This document shows positions 7,045 through 14,619 of a stretch of DNA of 34,383 nt, in pieces; within the stretch, counting starts at the first letter, position 1, and every line of letters begins with the position of its first letter. The stretch covers positions 1-34,383 of the forward strand of contig JALEGL010000011.1 in NCBI GenBank assembly GCA_022763185.1. Reading direction: 5' to 3'. The notes beneath the pieces are model-generated. The model saw only the letters and a program-made list of their open reading frames with translations. It searched no databases and was not told where the DNA came from. A program made the position numbers and the translations under genes. This DNA is from a bacterium. Its GTDB lineage: Bacteria > Bdellovibrionota_G > JALEGL01.

Positions 7045-9491
7045 TTTCTTTCATGTTCTCTCTTCTTGTTTGTATTGTTAAAATGCTCTGAAGCAATATA
7101 AGTTAAAGCTTCGAGCGTTTGTTTATTAGGATGTTGTTGTTTGACTGTTTGAATGACTTGCTTGTCATTTGGATCAGTGGTGCAAATCCAATACGCCAAT
7201 TGATCAAAGGATAAACGCAAAATACTTTTACGAGTATCTTGAACATACATTAATTCACTGTAGTGTCCTTTGCTCATGCTTAGAGATTTGACCGCTTCAA
7301 TTTCAGTATCATTGAGTAATAACTTGTCTTGAAAATCCTTCCAGTCAATACCACGCTGCTTTAATATAAAAGTAGAAATAGTATTGGGTAAAATAGCATC
7401 AGCCATAGAAGGATTCTTTAAAAAATCTTTGTAGTTTTGACTGATCGCCAAAATACCAGCATTAAACTTTCTAAAGGTACGATACGCTTCTAAAGTAAAA
7501 GCCAAACCACTGGGTGTTTCAAAGAGTTTCCAAGCTTCATCAACGATTAAAAGGTAAGGTCTATCTAACTCACGAGAAGCTTCTGATTGAATGAAGTCTG
7601 TAAACAGGAGTAAGAATACATTTTGCAGATCTTCATAAGCGTCTAAGCCTTTGATCTCAATGGTGACTAAGTCCTTGTCAATATTGACATTACTCTGGCC
7701 GTCCAACATCTTTCCGTACATGGTATCGCCCGTCCAAGTGTATAAGGTCTGTGCATAGGCATGCATATTTGGATTATCTGAAGCAAGAAGTTGGTTTTTA
7801 AAGTCTGATAAGGTAGGTGTAGTATTGACACTTGCTTCATCATAGGTTTTAAAAATCAGTTCTTCTAACTGCGCTTTGTCTCTCTTGGGCAATCCATATT
7901 GATGTTTATCGACCAGGATGTTCTCCAATACAGCCAAGATCAGTTTGATCTTATTGGCACTTGGAACACTATGCCCTTTTGGTAAATCAAACATATTCAA
8001 GTAAATATCTGAATCAGTTGTTAAGTTGATAAACTCACCACCCAAGACTTCAATAAGCTTTTGTGAGGAGGCGCCATTGTCTATCCAAATGATTTTGGGC
8101 GTCGGCTTTTGCCCATAGAACTGTAGCATCAACTGTGAAATGGTAAAACTTTTTCCTGAGCCAGACCCGCCAAAGACTAAGCCATTCCAATTGGGTAGGC
8201 TTGAATCAAATGGATTAAGACTAAAGGGTATGTTGTCTTGATTGCTCAATAAGCATACAGGTTTATCATTGCCTTGCCATGCGCTAAAAGCAGGAATCAT
8301 GTGTGCAGCATTGCTACTTTTTACTTTCTTGCTTCTAAAGGTTTTACATATACCTGGTATATTGCTCATAAAAGCATCCAAACCCGCATAGGTTTCAATC
8401 ACCCCTTGTGCTTGATTCATCTGGGTGAACGCCTTTAAAACTTCATCACATTTTAAATCAAGGTCTTGATCCGTGTATCCCCAGATAATCACGTTCATGG
8501 AGCAGTTAACTAACTTCTCAGTTCCTTCCAATAAATCTTTGGATAGAGATTCAATCTGATTGAGTTTGTTTTCAGACTCTAAGTCTCTAACGCCATTAGA
8601 GCCATTGGCCATAGAGTGTGCCAAGCGCCTATGCACTGCCATCTTTTCCATTTCTTTTTTTTGTGTCGGTATCTCAATCGTATGAGAGATCCAGCAATGA
8701 AAGGGCAGTTTTAAAATACTCTGCACCATCGAAGCAGTACTGACACCTTCAGGTAAAGTATGCAGACTAATGGTTCTAAACTTCAGTCTGCCCAGTTCAA
8801 CATTATCTTTGCTGACATGCAGATCAGTCAGTGTTAACTGTGAGACAAAGTCACCGGCTGTATTGTATTGAGCTCTTTGTACTTTATCTAACCTATCTAA
8901 GTTTAAATGCTCGTAAAGCATGTCAAACCATTCACTGTTTTTAAGTTTGATCGGCTTAAAATTACAATGCTGCAGTGAAGACTCTATCTGTTTAATATGT
9001 CGTTCAAAAGCATAATAATGCTGATCAAAATCTGTTTGTGACAAGCGCTGATATCTTTTAACACTTTTGAAAAAGCCACCTTTGGCCAAACCATGACTTT
9101 GACTTCGAACAAAAACATAAAGCTCTGGTTGAAAAAACAGTTTGTCTGTGTTCTTTTTATTTAAAAAGTCAAAGCGATGTTGAGCTATACCTTTGTATGT
9201 ATCATTACTGTCACTTGATAGTGCTTTATGCTTATTGATGATTGAATCAACGTTGGATGTTAGCCTGTAGAAAAACTGTAGGCTCAATCCTTCATGTGCA
9301 CTGTTGAGCATGTTTTTTATGTGCAACAGTGTTGTGTTGATACTTTCTGCTGTGGCTAGATTGATGTCTATGCCATTAAGTTTAAAGCCTATGCCTAATG
9401 AGCCATCATCAAATACCATTGTATCTTTGAAAGGATGCCAAAAAGGCAAAAGCTCAGCTATACTAGGATAGCTTGATTGTTTTGATAACAT
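7041..9491 (-). CDS. VirB4/TraC-type conjugation ATPase
   Basis: The protein has 816 residues from the ATG at 9491. AAAGGAAAC lies upstream of this start; an earlier in-frame ATG at 9566 would overlap VirB3 by over 100 nt and has no good ribosome site. The N-terminal half is the TraC/CagE-like domain. The C-terminal half is a RecA-like ATPase with Walker A GGSGSGKS at 441-448 and Walker B RPYLLIVDEAW starting near 644. VirB4 powers pilus assembly and substrate transfer at the inner membrane and is the most conserved type IV secretion protein, making it the best phylogenetic marker here. Length is normal for the family. Confidence 0.93.
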   Translation of the reverse strand: MLSKQSSYPSIAELLPFWHPFKDTMVFDDGSLGIGFKLNGIDINLATAESINTTLLHIKNMLNSAHEGLSLQFFYRLTSNVDSIINKHKALSSDSNDTYKGIAQHRFDFLNKKNTDKLFFQPELYVFVRSQSHGLAKGGFFKSVKRYQRLSQTDFDQHYYAFERHIKQIESSLQHCNFKPIKLKNSEWFDMLYEHLNLDRLDKVQRAQYNTAGDFVSQLTLTDLHVSKDNVELGRLKFRTISLHTLPEGVSTASMVQSILKLPFHCWISHTIEIPTQKKEMEKMAVHRRLAHSMANGSNGVRDLESENKLNQIESLSKDLLEGTEKLVNCSMNVIIWGYTDQDLDLKCDEVLKAFTQMNQAQGVIETYAGLDAFMSNIPGICKTFRSKKVKSSNAAHMIPAFSAWQGNDKPVCLLSNQDNIPFSLNPFDSSLPNWNGLVFGGSGSGKSFTISQLMLQFYGQKPTPKIIWIDNGASSQKLIEVLGGEFINLTTDSDIYLNMFDLPKGHSVPSANKIKLILAVLENILVDKHQYGLPKRDKAQLEELIFKTYDEASVNTTPTLSDFKNQLLASDNPNMHAYAQTLYTWTGDTMYGKMLDGQSNVNIDKDLVTIEIKGLDAYEDLQNVFLLLFTDFIQSEASRELDRPYLLIVDEAWKLFETPSGLAFTLEAYRTFRKFNAGILAISQNYKDFLKNPSMADAILPNTISTFILKQRGIDWKDFQDKLLLNDTEIEAVKSLSMSKGHYSELMYVQDTRKSILRLSFDQLAYWICTTDPNDKQVIQTVKQQHPNKQTLEALTYIASEHFNNTNKKREHERK

Positions 9492-9801
9492 GTTGTTTCC
9501 TTTGTTGTAGGGTTTTTGAATATTGGCCAGCACTATAAAAGCCTGCTTGTTGATGAAATCGAACACAGTGCTTTAAAAAATCATCAGGTTTGTTGCGTTT
9601 TCCCAATAGAAGCACTCCTGCCAATAGACTTGGCAGTACAAAAACCATAATAATGTTAAGTGATGTCTGACCGAACAATACGTTCATGATTGAGGCAAAA
9701 ATTAAGACCAAGAGAAGATCTTGGGCGTTGATACCCAAGATCTTAAACTGGCTCTCTAAATGCCGATGAATCTCACTAGAATGAAGAGAAGCCATCGCCA
9801 T
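9463..9801 (-). CDS. VirB3/TraL-like membrane protein
   Basis: The protein has 112 residues. A short hydrophilic start leads to two adjacent hydrophobic stretches, about residues 26-62 (LLLVLIFASIMNVLFG and IIMVFVLPSLLAGVLLL), and a basic tail with KHCVRFHQQAGFY. That matches VirB3/TraL, a small inner-membrane partner of VirB4. It lies between a pilin-like and a VirB4-like gene, the usual VirB2-B3-B4 order. It starts at a TAATG junction and overlaps VirB4 by 29 nt. Confidence 0.8.
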   Translation of the reverse strand: MAMASLHSSEIHRHLESQFKILGINAQDLLLVLIFASIMNVLFGQTSLNIIMVFVLPSLLAGVLLLGKRNKPDDFLKHCVRFHQQAGFYSAGQYSKTLQQRKQHVIKTIKLS

Positions 9802-10085
9802 TATCCTGCCGCACTTTGAATGAAAGCAATGATCTGCGGTGCCATAAAGCCTATGGCACTGGCTGTGATCACAGCAAAGATTTTACCTTTTGCTTCTGCG
9901 CTTCCAGAGATAGATAAGAATGCTGCATAAATCAATCCCAGAACACTCATCAAGGGTAAAACCACGCCAATGAGTTGCCCGGTGAGATTGCTCATCTTGC
10001 TTTCAAATCCACCAAATGCATACGCTCCATCTGGAGCTATAATTAAAAACCCTACAAATAACCCTGCTAAAGCAGCATGTCTCAC
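9801..10085 (-). CDS. VirB2/TrbC-like pilin precursor
   Basis: The protein has 94 residues. A signal peptide ends at AYA (about residue 23). The mature part of about 70 residues has two hydrophobic helices (LTGQLIGVVLPLMSVLGLIY and IFAVITASAIGFMAPQIIAF) separated by a short Ala/Lys loop. This is the VirB2/TraA pilin layout. It starts with GTG, preceded by AAAGG and overlapping the upstream stop as GTGA. The pilin would polymerise into the conjugative pilus. Confidence 0.85.
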   Translation of the reverse strand: MRHAALAGLFVGFLIIAPDGAYAFGGFESKMSNLTGQLIGVVLPLMSVLGLIYAAFLSISGSAEAKGKIFAVITASAIGFMAPQIIAFIQSAAG

Positions 10086-10405
10086 TTCACCTTTCTAAGC
10101 AATAACTCATGATTATAGGGTGGGATTTTAACTTTGATGCTACCAGTATCCGTTGAATGACCTTGACCCACAGTGGTTCTATAGTTTTTCTTGCCGTCGT
10201 AAGCTTCAACTTTGTAGGTTTCCTTATTGTTGGAAAAAGATGTAGCTCTTACGTAGAATCTTCTGCTTTGAGGAAACATATCGATCTTAAGTCTATAGTC
10301 TCCTTCAAACTCTTCTCTAAAAGCAACACCTGCGGGGTAATGTTTTTGATTGTATGGATCTCTCCATTCCACATTTATTTTTTCTGATTTTTTATCGTCA
10401 TACAT
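10082..10405 (-). CDS. Uncharacterised protein upstream of pilin
   Basis: The protein has 107 residues, with no signal peptide or membrane helix, and a beta-strand-rich, basic composition (YRLKIDMFPQSRRFYVRATS). I do not recognise a family. AAGGAAG is placed 8 nt before the ATG. The gene is translationally coupled to the VirB2-like gene by GTGA, so its product is likely made in step with pilin. A cytoplasmic pilin-biogenesis or regulatory factor is possible; nothing in the sequence proves it. Confidence 0.72.
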   Translation of the reverse strand: MYDDKKSEKINVEWRDPYNQKHYPAGVAFREEFEGDYRLKIDMFPQSRRFYVRATSFSNNKETYKVEAYDGKKNYRTTVGQGHSTDTGSIKVKIPPYNHELLLRKVK

Positions 10406-10447
10406 AATGTATTCTTCCTTTTTGTTTAATGTTCATACTATCCAAAC

Positions 10448-10759
10448 TCATAGACCCATAAGTCCAGCGTTAAGAGATTTGGATGGATTGTGACTAAATC
10501 GTTGTTGATGCAAACGACGCAAAGTTTGTAATGCATCTTTGTACAATGCATGCACCCGTTTCATGGGCAGCTTGCTTGTTTTTGCAATATTACTCAAGGA
10601 CATGCCTCGATAAAAATGCAAGTGCGCCACCATGAACTGTTGCATAGGTAAAAAGTGCAGCTCTCTTGCGAGAAAGTACTTTTCATCTTCACACAGCAAT
10701 GTGCTTTGATTTAGTTTTTGTTTATGATTTATATTCCCTGCAAATTCAACATGTCTCAC
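10448..10759 (-). CDS. Sigma-70 region-4-like HTH regulator
   Basis: The protein has 103 residues. Residues about 33-83 match a sigma factor region 4: ELHFLP, then QQFMVAHLHFYRGMSLSNIA, then KTSKLPMKRVHALYKDALQT followed by LRRLH. Region 2 is absent, so it cannot be a complete sigma factor. It is more likely a small DNA-binding regulator of the operon or a partner of RNA polymerase. The start is GTG at 10759, overlapping the stop of a 19-codon leader peptide (GTGA). Being first in the transfer operon suits an autoregulatory or transfer-control role. Confidence 0.75.
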   Translation of the reverse strand: MRHVEFAGNINHKQKLNQSTLLCEDEKYFLARELHFLPMQQFMVAHLHFYRGMSLSNIAKTSKLPMKRVHALYKDALQTLRRLHQQRFSHNPSKSLNAGLMGL

Positions 10760-10815
10760 CTAAAAGACCTTAAGCTTGATGTTGAACGTCCCTGCCAAGA
10801 TATCATCTTGAACAT
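10756..10815 (-). CDS. 19-residue leader peptide with perfect Shine-Dalgarno
   Basis: A tiny frame, MFKMISWQGRSTSSLRSFR, begins at ATG 10815 behind AAAGGAGG, the strongest ribosome site in the neighbourhood. It ends at TGA 10756-10758, which overlaps the GTG start of the sigma-like gene. The arrangement suggests that ribosomes load on the peptide and re-initiate on the regulator. The peptide shows no run of one amino acid, so classical attenuation is unlikely. Confidence 0.6.
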   Translation of the reverse strand: MFKMISWQGRSTSSLRSFR

Positions 10816-10827
10816 ATTTTCCTCCTT

Positions 10828-10919
10828 TAACAGAAGTCATTAATGCTTTGCAACACTTTTTTTAAAAAAATTAAAAAAAGTTTTAAAAAGTCAAAAACAA
10901 CTTCTTTGTATTTCTGTTA
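10828..10919 (-). promoter_or_regulatory. Structured 5' leader of the transfer operon
   Basis: On the minus strand TAACAGAA (10919-10912) can pair with TTCTGTTA (10835-10828), the second arm ending 4 nt before AAAGGAGG. Inside lies ACTTTTTTT pairing with AAAAAAAGT over a T-rich loop. The predicted RNA would begin at about 10921, putting the first arm at its 5' end. This could hide or expose the ribosome site of the leader peptide. Pairing is seen by eye only. Confidence 0.45.
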
Positions 10920-10930
10920 CACCAATGCAT

Positions 10931-10948
10931 AAGCATAATGCGTGCCAA
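10931..10948 (-). promoter_or_regulatory. Sigma-54 promoter of the conjugation operon
   Basis: The minus strand reads TTGGCACGCATTATGCTT. The GG (-24) and GC (-12) elements are exactly 10 nt apart, and TTGGCACG matches the RpoN -24 consensus fully. The -12 part, ATGCT, differs from TTGCT by one base. Start of transcription is expected near 10921, leaving a leader of about 106 nt before the leader peptide. Confidence 0.72.
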
Positions 10949-11130
10949 GTTGAGAAAAATAACAAGGGCATAAAAACCGTCCGAAAATCGAACGATACTG
11001 ACTGAATACAAAACGATTGCGGTGTAAGTTCAGTCTGATTAAGGGATAAATTGTTCTTTGGTCGTTACTCTATACAGATTACATGCGACATTGAAGATGA
11101 TGGCTTGAGAATCACTTGTCGCAATGGGAG
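10949..11130. other. Non-coding upstream region with a possible activator site
   Basis: No gene is seen in 10816-11130 apart from the promoter and leader described separately. This part holds an inverted repeat, GACTGAA (11000-11006) and TTCAGTC (11029-11035). Its centre is about 95 nt upstream of the predicted sigma-54 start, which is where enhancer-binding proteins usually bind. No terminator hairpin for the AbiE operon was found. Confidence 0.35.
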
Positions 11131-11946
11131 CTATTTTCCTTTCCATGCATCGCCATGGAGTTTGTTTAATAAATTGTTAGATACGTAATGATAAGCGTCC
11201 TGTATGTTCCATGTTTTGTTGCTCGCAAGAAGAGGAATCATATCTTTTTTAAAAATACTGTCTTGCATTTTTAAACTTAAATTGGATTCAAATTGGGCTC
11301 TTGATACTGGCAGGTTTTGTTTTCTTGTATAATGCTCAAAGCATTGAACTAGCTTGTCTTCGTTAAAATCAAGAGCTTGCTTTGCTTCATGCAAATCAAA
11401 TAAGTCCCTTCCTTTTTTTCTTTGATACAAAGCCCGCAGCTTTGTTCCAAGAAGTTCTTCAAGTTCGTAGGTCAGGATATTCACATTTTTTGTAAACCAC
11501 GGATTGTTAACTTTAAAAGGTTTATGAATAAGTTTAAAAACATTGTTATGTTCTCGTGTATTGATTTCAATCTTAAGACGCATTTTTTTAATAGGGTGAA
11601 TGCTTGTTTCAAATCTATAAATGAACGTAACGCGACCTTCTCCTCGCTTATATTTGGGTTGTCCTAGCCAAGGATTTAAGGTTTCATGAATGGCGTCGGC
11701 CGTAGGACCAATGGGTTCAGCGTGTATTTGCGTTAAATCAATATCTTCAGAGTAACGCTTTAACTGTTTGATGAAAATTTTGTGTAAAGCAGTTCCCCCT
11801 CTAAAAGCCAGTTTCTCAGACAGTATAGGATTTGAATACAGTTCAGCTAAAGCTTTAGATAAGATGAGATCTTGTTCCACCAAAGCATCATCTTGCCAAG
11901 GCGCTTGCGTTGCTTTCCAAGCAGTAATATTTGCAGCAGGAATCAT
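11131..11946 (-). CDS. abiEii: AbiEii-type nucleotidyltransferase toxin
   Basis: The protein has 271 residues of the AbiEii/MenT nucleotidyltransferase family. The key motif is FRGGTALHK (residues 48-56) followed by YSEDIDL (65-71), giving the Gly-Gly/Asp-x-Asp metal and NTP site of DNA polymerase beta-like transferases. Later LEELLGTKLRALYQRKKGRD and DLFDL are also typical. In AbiE systems the toxin is bacteriostatic and aborts phage infection; some relatives modify tRNA 3' ends. It overlaps the antitoxin gene by ATGA. All catalytic residues appear present, so it is likely active. Confidence 0.9.
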   Translation of the reverse strand: MIPAANITAWKATQAPWQDDALVEQDLILSKALAELYSNPILSEKLAFRGGTALHKIFIKQLKRYSEDIDLTQIHAEPIGPTADAIHETLNPWLGQPKYKRGEGRVTFIYRFETSIHPIKKMRLKIEINTREHNNVFKLIHKPFKVNNPWFTKNVNILTYELEELLGTKLRALYQRKKGRDLFDLHEAKQALDFNEDKLVQCFEHYTRKQNLPVSRAQFESNLSLKMQDSIFKKDMIPLLASNKTWNIQDAYHYVSNNLLNKLHGDAWKGK

Positions 11947-12719
11947 AAGTCTGGATCGATCCTTTCATTGATAATAATGCGCCATTTTTGATCCAATTCG
12001 CCGTCCTGTTGGCTATGACTTGGAATTAAATGGGTTTTGTTTTTTTTCTTTGGCAAAGCTTCATAAAGAGCCTTTGCAATAGAGTGTTCTTCAATAAAGT
12101 CTAAAATATATCCAAGTCTTTGACATACAGTAATAGGATAAACATGAACAAGGTCTTTGACTTTATCTTGTCGTATCACTTCAGCTAACTCGATTAAGAC
12201 CGTGGCCACGTTATGAATATGACCACAGACTTCCATATACATAACCAAATCAAAAGCAGTGGCTTCTGGAGATGAAATAAGCATTGTTCCTGTTTGAGTG
12301 GTTTTTTCTATGCTCGGAATATCAAGCGTGTTCTTTTTGATCTGATAATAAATCCCCAGCTTTTTAGATGCACGAATCTGTTTTTGGCTGACTACTTGAA
12401 ACTGCATAGAAGCTTGGTGACTTGCTCCATGCAAAGACGCTGCTGTCAGTAATCCAACATAATAAGGAGCGTTGAGGTATTGCATCAAAGGGTCGATATA
12501 CCAAGAAGGCGGCACGACACCGGTGCTTTTGTATTCAATGGGGACAATTGCATAAAAGCCTTGAGCGGGCTTAATGATTCGCTTTTTTTGCAATAAGCGA
12601 TGTAACGCGATTTTTGTGTTTTGTTTTGACCTATGAGGGAGTTTAAATATATCTTCAAGAGTGAAGGTATACTGTCCTTGCTTTTGTAATTGGTCTATAT
12701 ATTGGCTTATTGATTCCAC
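11943..12719 (-). CDS. abiEi: AbiEi-type antitoxin and transcriptional regulator
   Basis: The protein has 258 residues from GTG 12719. It has an N-terminal winged helix (FTLEDIFKLPHRSKQNTKIALHRLL), then the AbiEi core with YYVGLLTAASLHGASH and SPEATAFDLVMY. AbiEi proteins silence the AbiEii toxin gene and repress their own promoter by binding inverted repeats. The open frame extends upstream, but those codons lie in the promoter, so GTG 12719 fits best. The predicted transcript start is only about 6 nt before it, with no ribosome site, suggesting near-leaderless translation. Confidence 0.85.
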   Translation of the reverse strand: MESISQYIDQLQKQGQYTFTLEDIFKLPHRSKQNTKIALHRLLQKKRIIKPAQGFYAIVPIEYKSTGVVPPSWYIDPLMQYLNAPYYVGLLTAASLHGASHQASMQFQVVSQKQIRASKKLGIYYQIKKNTLDIPSIEKTTQTGTMLISSPEATAFDLVMYMEVCGHIHNVATVLIELAEVIRQDKVKDLVHVYPITVCQRLGYILDFIEEHSIAKALYEALPKKKNKTHLIPSHSQQDGELDQKWRIIINERIDPDL

Positions 12720-12722
12720 TGT

Positions 12723-12761
12723 ATTTACAAAAGTATACAAAAAATGTATACTTTTGTAAAT
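12723..12761. promoter_or_regulatory. Symmetric divergent promoter and operator
   Basis: Perfect arms ATTTACAAAAGTATACA (12723-12739) and its reverse complement (12745-12761) flank 5 A residues. Each strand reads TTTACA, 17 nt, TATACT. The plus promoter (12724-12729 and 12747-12752) serves the GNAT gene. The minus promoter (12755-12760 and 12732-12737) serves abiEi-abiEii. The repeat is a natural AbiEi binding site, so AbiEi could repress both directions. Confidence 0.8.
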
Positions 12762-12791
12762 TGAAATGAAAAAAGTTGAGTAGGAAAAGCA

Positions 12792-13319
12792 ATGAATCAA
12801 GTAATTATCAGAAGAGCAAAACAGCAAGATGCTGCAGAAATTGCCAATGTACACTTAAATTCATGGAAAGAGACGTATGTAAACCTTTTGCCTGATGATT
12901 TTCTTGAAGGTCTGCATCTAACATTTAAAAGCCGCTATGAGCTTTGGAAAAACGTGACTTCAAATCAAGATCAAATATGTCTGGTTGCAGAGTGTAAAGA
13001 TCATGGCGTTGTTGGCTTTATTACGGGTGGAGATGGACGTGATGAAGAACGAAGCCATGAATTAGAAGTTTACAGTATTTATCTTCTTAAAGCGTATCAG
13101 GGTAAAAAAATTGGCTTTGGCTTATTAGAGCAATTTTTTCTAGAGCAATTAAATAGGAATTATCAGCAAGCGTATTTATGGGTTTTAAAAGATAACCCAA
13201 CCATAAAATTTTATGAGCAAACAGGTGCGAGCTATCAGAATATTGATAAAAAAGATGAAATAGGTGGCAAAGAAGTTTCTGAACTACTTTATTCCTGGCA
13301 AAAATTAAGCTTGAGTTAA
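12792..13319 (+). CDS. GNAT-family N-acetyltransferase
   Basis: The protein has 175 residues. It opens with VIIRRAKQQDAAEIANVHLN, typical of GNAT strand 1-helix 1. The acetyl-CoA loop QGKKIGFG is at 103-110 after VYSIYLLKAYQ, and a terminal NPTIKFYEQTGA motif follows. The substrate is unknown; relatives act on amino acids, aminoglycosides, ribosomal proteins or peptides. AGGAAAAGCA precedes the ATG. It shares the symmetric promoter with the AbiE pair. A role as part of that toxin module, or simply as a neighbour caught by the same operator, is open. Confidence 0.88.
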   Translation: MNQVIIRRAKQQDAAEIANVHLNSWKETYVNLLPDDFLEGLHLTFKSRYELWKNVTSNQDQICLVAECKDHGVVGFITGGDGRDEERSHELEVYSIYLLKAYQGKKIGFGLLEQFFLEQLNRNYQQAYLWVLKDNPTIKFYEQTGASYQNIDKKDEIGGKEVSELLYSWQKLSLS

Positions 13320-13445
13320 GTGACAAAATAGAGAGCTTAGAGCAATATGCAATATGTTCAAAATAGCACAGATAATGATTAATTTTCCGCAAATTACATA
13401 TTGTAGTGCTAGGCGATCGTAATAACGCATAGCATAAAATAACTG

Positions 13446-13475
13446 TTGCAAAAGCCTTACTTATTTTGTTATAAG
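13446..13475 (+). promoter_or_regulatory. Sigma-70-like promoter of the lipoprotein-kinase operon
   Basis: TTGCAA (13446-13451), 18 nt, TATAAG (13470-13475). Transcription would start near 13482, two nucleotides before the ATG at 13484, so the first gene may be nearly leaderless. Confidence 0.5.
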
Positions 13476-13483
13476 TCTGATTT

Positions 13484-14617
13484 ATGAGATGGGTAGTGAA
13501 AATATTAAATTTATTTTTGAGCATTTATATAAGCTCATGTGGTTTAGGTAACGATGTTTTAAGTCGATCAGACTTTATTGAAGACAGAGACGTAGCTTTA
13601 GAAATAATTGATGGTAATGAACAGTCTGGGGTAGTGAATCAACCTTTGGCTAACGCATTAGTTGTAAAAACGATTGATGATGAAGCTTTACCTGCTAGCA
13701 ATGAGAGAGTTGAGTTTCGTGTTGTGGAAGGTACAGCAAGTGTCACGTCTGTTGCTTATACAAATTCAAGCGGTTTGGCTGAAGCCAATGTAACAGTTGG
13801 ACCAAACCCAGAAAATATTAAAATAAGAGCATACTGGCCAAAGGGTGACAGAGAAGTCTTTTTTGATGTATTTGGCAGTTTAGCAATTTTAAAAATAAAC
13901 TCAGCACCAGGTTTTAATAATGAGCCTAAGTGTGTTCGAGAAAATGAAGAGTTCTCTGTGCCAGTCGTTATAGAGCTTATAGGTGCTAACAATACACCTA
14001 TCGCTAATACAGATATTGTAGTGTCTATTAACAATGGTTCTTTAGATCAAACAGCTTTTGAAAGCAGTGTTACATACACCACAGCAAGTAACGGCAAAAT
14101 TACATTTGATGTGGTTGCAGGAGTAACTGAGGAAGACGAATACAAAAAAGATATTAGAGTGACAGCAATTGTTCCAAGTATGATTGACACTCAACCCATT
14201 GTTTTAGATTTAGAGACAACAAAAGATAAATTTATAGAAGCATTATCACCAGAGACTCAATATGCGTTTAGCCCAGAGTTTAACGTTGATCAGTTTACCT
14301 TCTTTGTAAGGGTATTTGGAGAATGTGATGCTATCCTAGAAGGTGAGCCGGTACAGTTTGAGCGTAGATGGACAGCTAAAAGTGATTCTCCTTGTGCTTA
14401 TGATGCAGCTGCACCTCATTATGAAGATTGGTATGTTCATGGAACTACTTTAACAAACGCACACGGATATACTGCATATTCACCTGATTTAGAGGTTGAA
14501 TATTTGGAGCAAAATATCATGTTGCTTCGTCATAACGATGTCAGAGCTAGCTTATTTAATAGTGTAAATTCAAATATTCCAAACTTTAAAGCCAACCATT
14601 ATATTTGTGGAGAGTAG
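13484..14617 (+). CDS. Ig-like-domain lipoprotein
   Basis: The protein has 377 residues. The signal peptide VVKILNLFLSIYISSC ends in a lipobox with Cys at residue 19, so it is probably lipid-anchored in the envelope. Residues about 35-125 resemble a bacterial Ig-like (Big_1/invasin) domain: SGVVNQPLANALVVKTIDDE, then ASVTSVAYTNSSGLAEANVT. A second similar unit follows (about 128-230). The last third contains Cys residues that may form disulfides. It heads an operon with a membrane Ser/Thr kinase, so a sensory or adhesive partner role is possible. ATG 13484 is used; GTG 13496 is an alternative. Neither has a clear ribosome site. Confidence 0.75.
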   Translation: MRWVVKILNLFLSIYISSCGLGNDVLSRSDFIEDRDVALEIIDGNEQSGVVNQPLANALVVKTIDDEALPASNERVEFRVVEGTASVTSVAYTNSSGLAEANVTVGPNPENIKIRAYWPKGDREVFFDVFGSLAILKINSAPGFNNEPKCVRENEEFSVPVVIELIGANNTPIANTDIVVSINNGSLDQTAFESSVTYTTASNGKITFDVVAGVTEEDEYKKDIRVTAIVPSMIDTQPIVLDLETTKDKFIEALSPETQYAFSPEFNVDQFTFFVRVFGECDAILEGEPVQFERRWTAKSDSPCAYDAAAPHYEDWYVHGTTLTNAHGYTAYSPDLEVEYLEQNIMLLRHNDVRASLFNSVNSNIPNFKANHYICGE

Positions 14618-14619
14618 TC

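Noticed and set aside
5417-10741. An 18-nt near-match (16 of 18) between 5417-5434 (VirB8 gene) and 10724-10741 (sigma-like gene)
   Set aside because: Both code for AGNINH in unrelated proteins; too short to be a repeat family and probably chance.
10756-10815. Leader peptide as an amino-acid attenuator
   Set aside because: It lacks a run of one amino acid and no terminator/antiterminator pair follows; translational coupling explains it better.
12720-12854. Longer N-terminus for AbiEi
   Set aside because: The extra residues are encoded by the symmetric promoter and the start of the GNAT gene and look like random hydrophobic sequence.
13087-13524. Minus-strand 145-residue frame over the GNAT end and lipoprotein start
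   Set aside because: It overlaps two well-supported genes and the operon promoter and shows no protein-like pattern.
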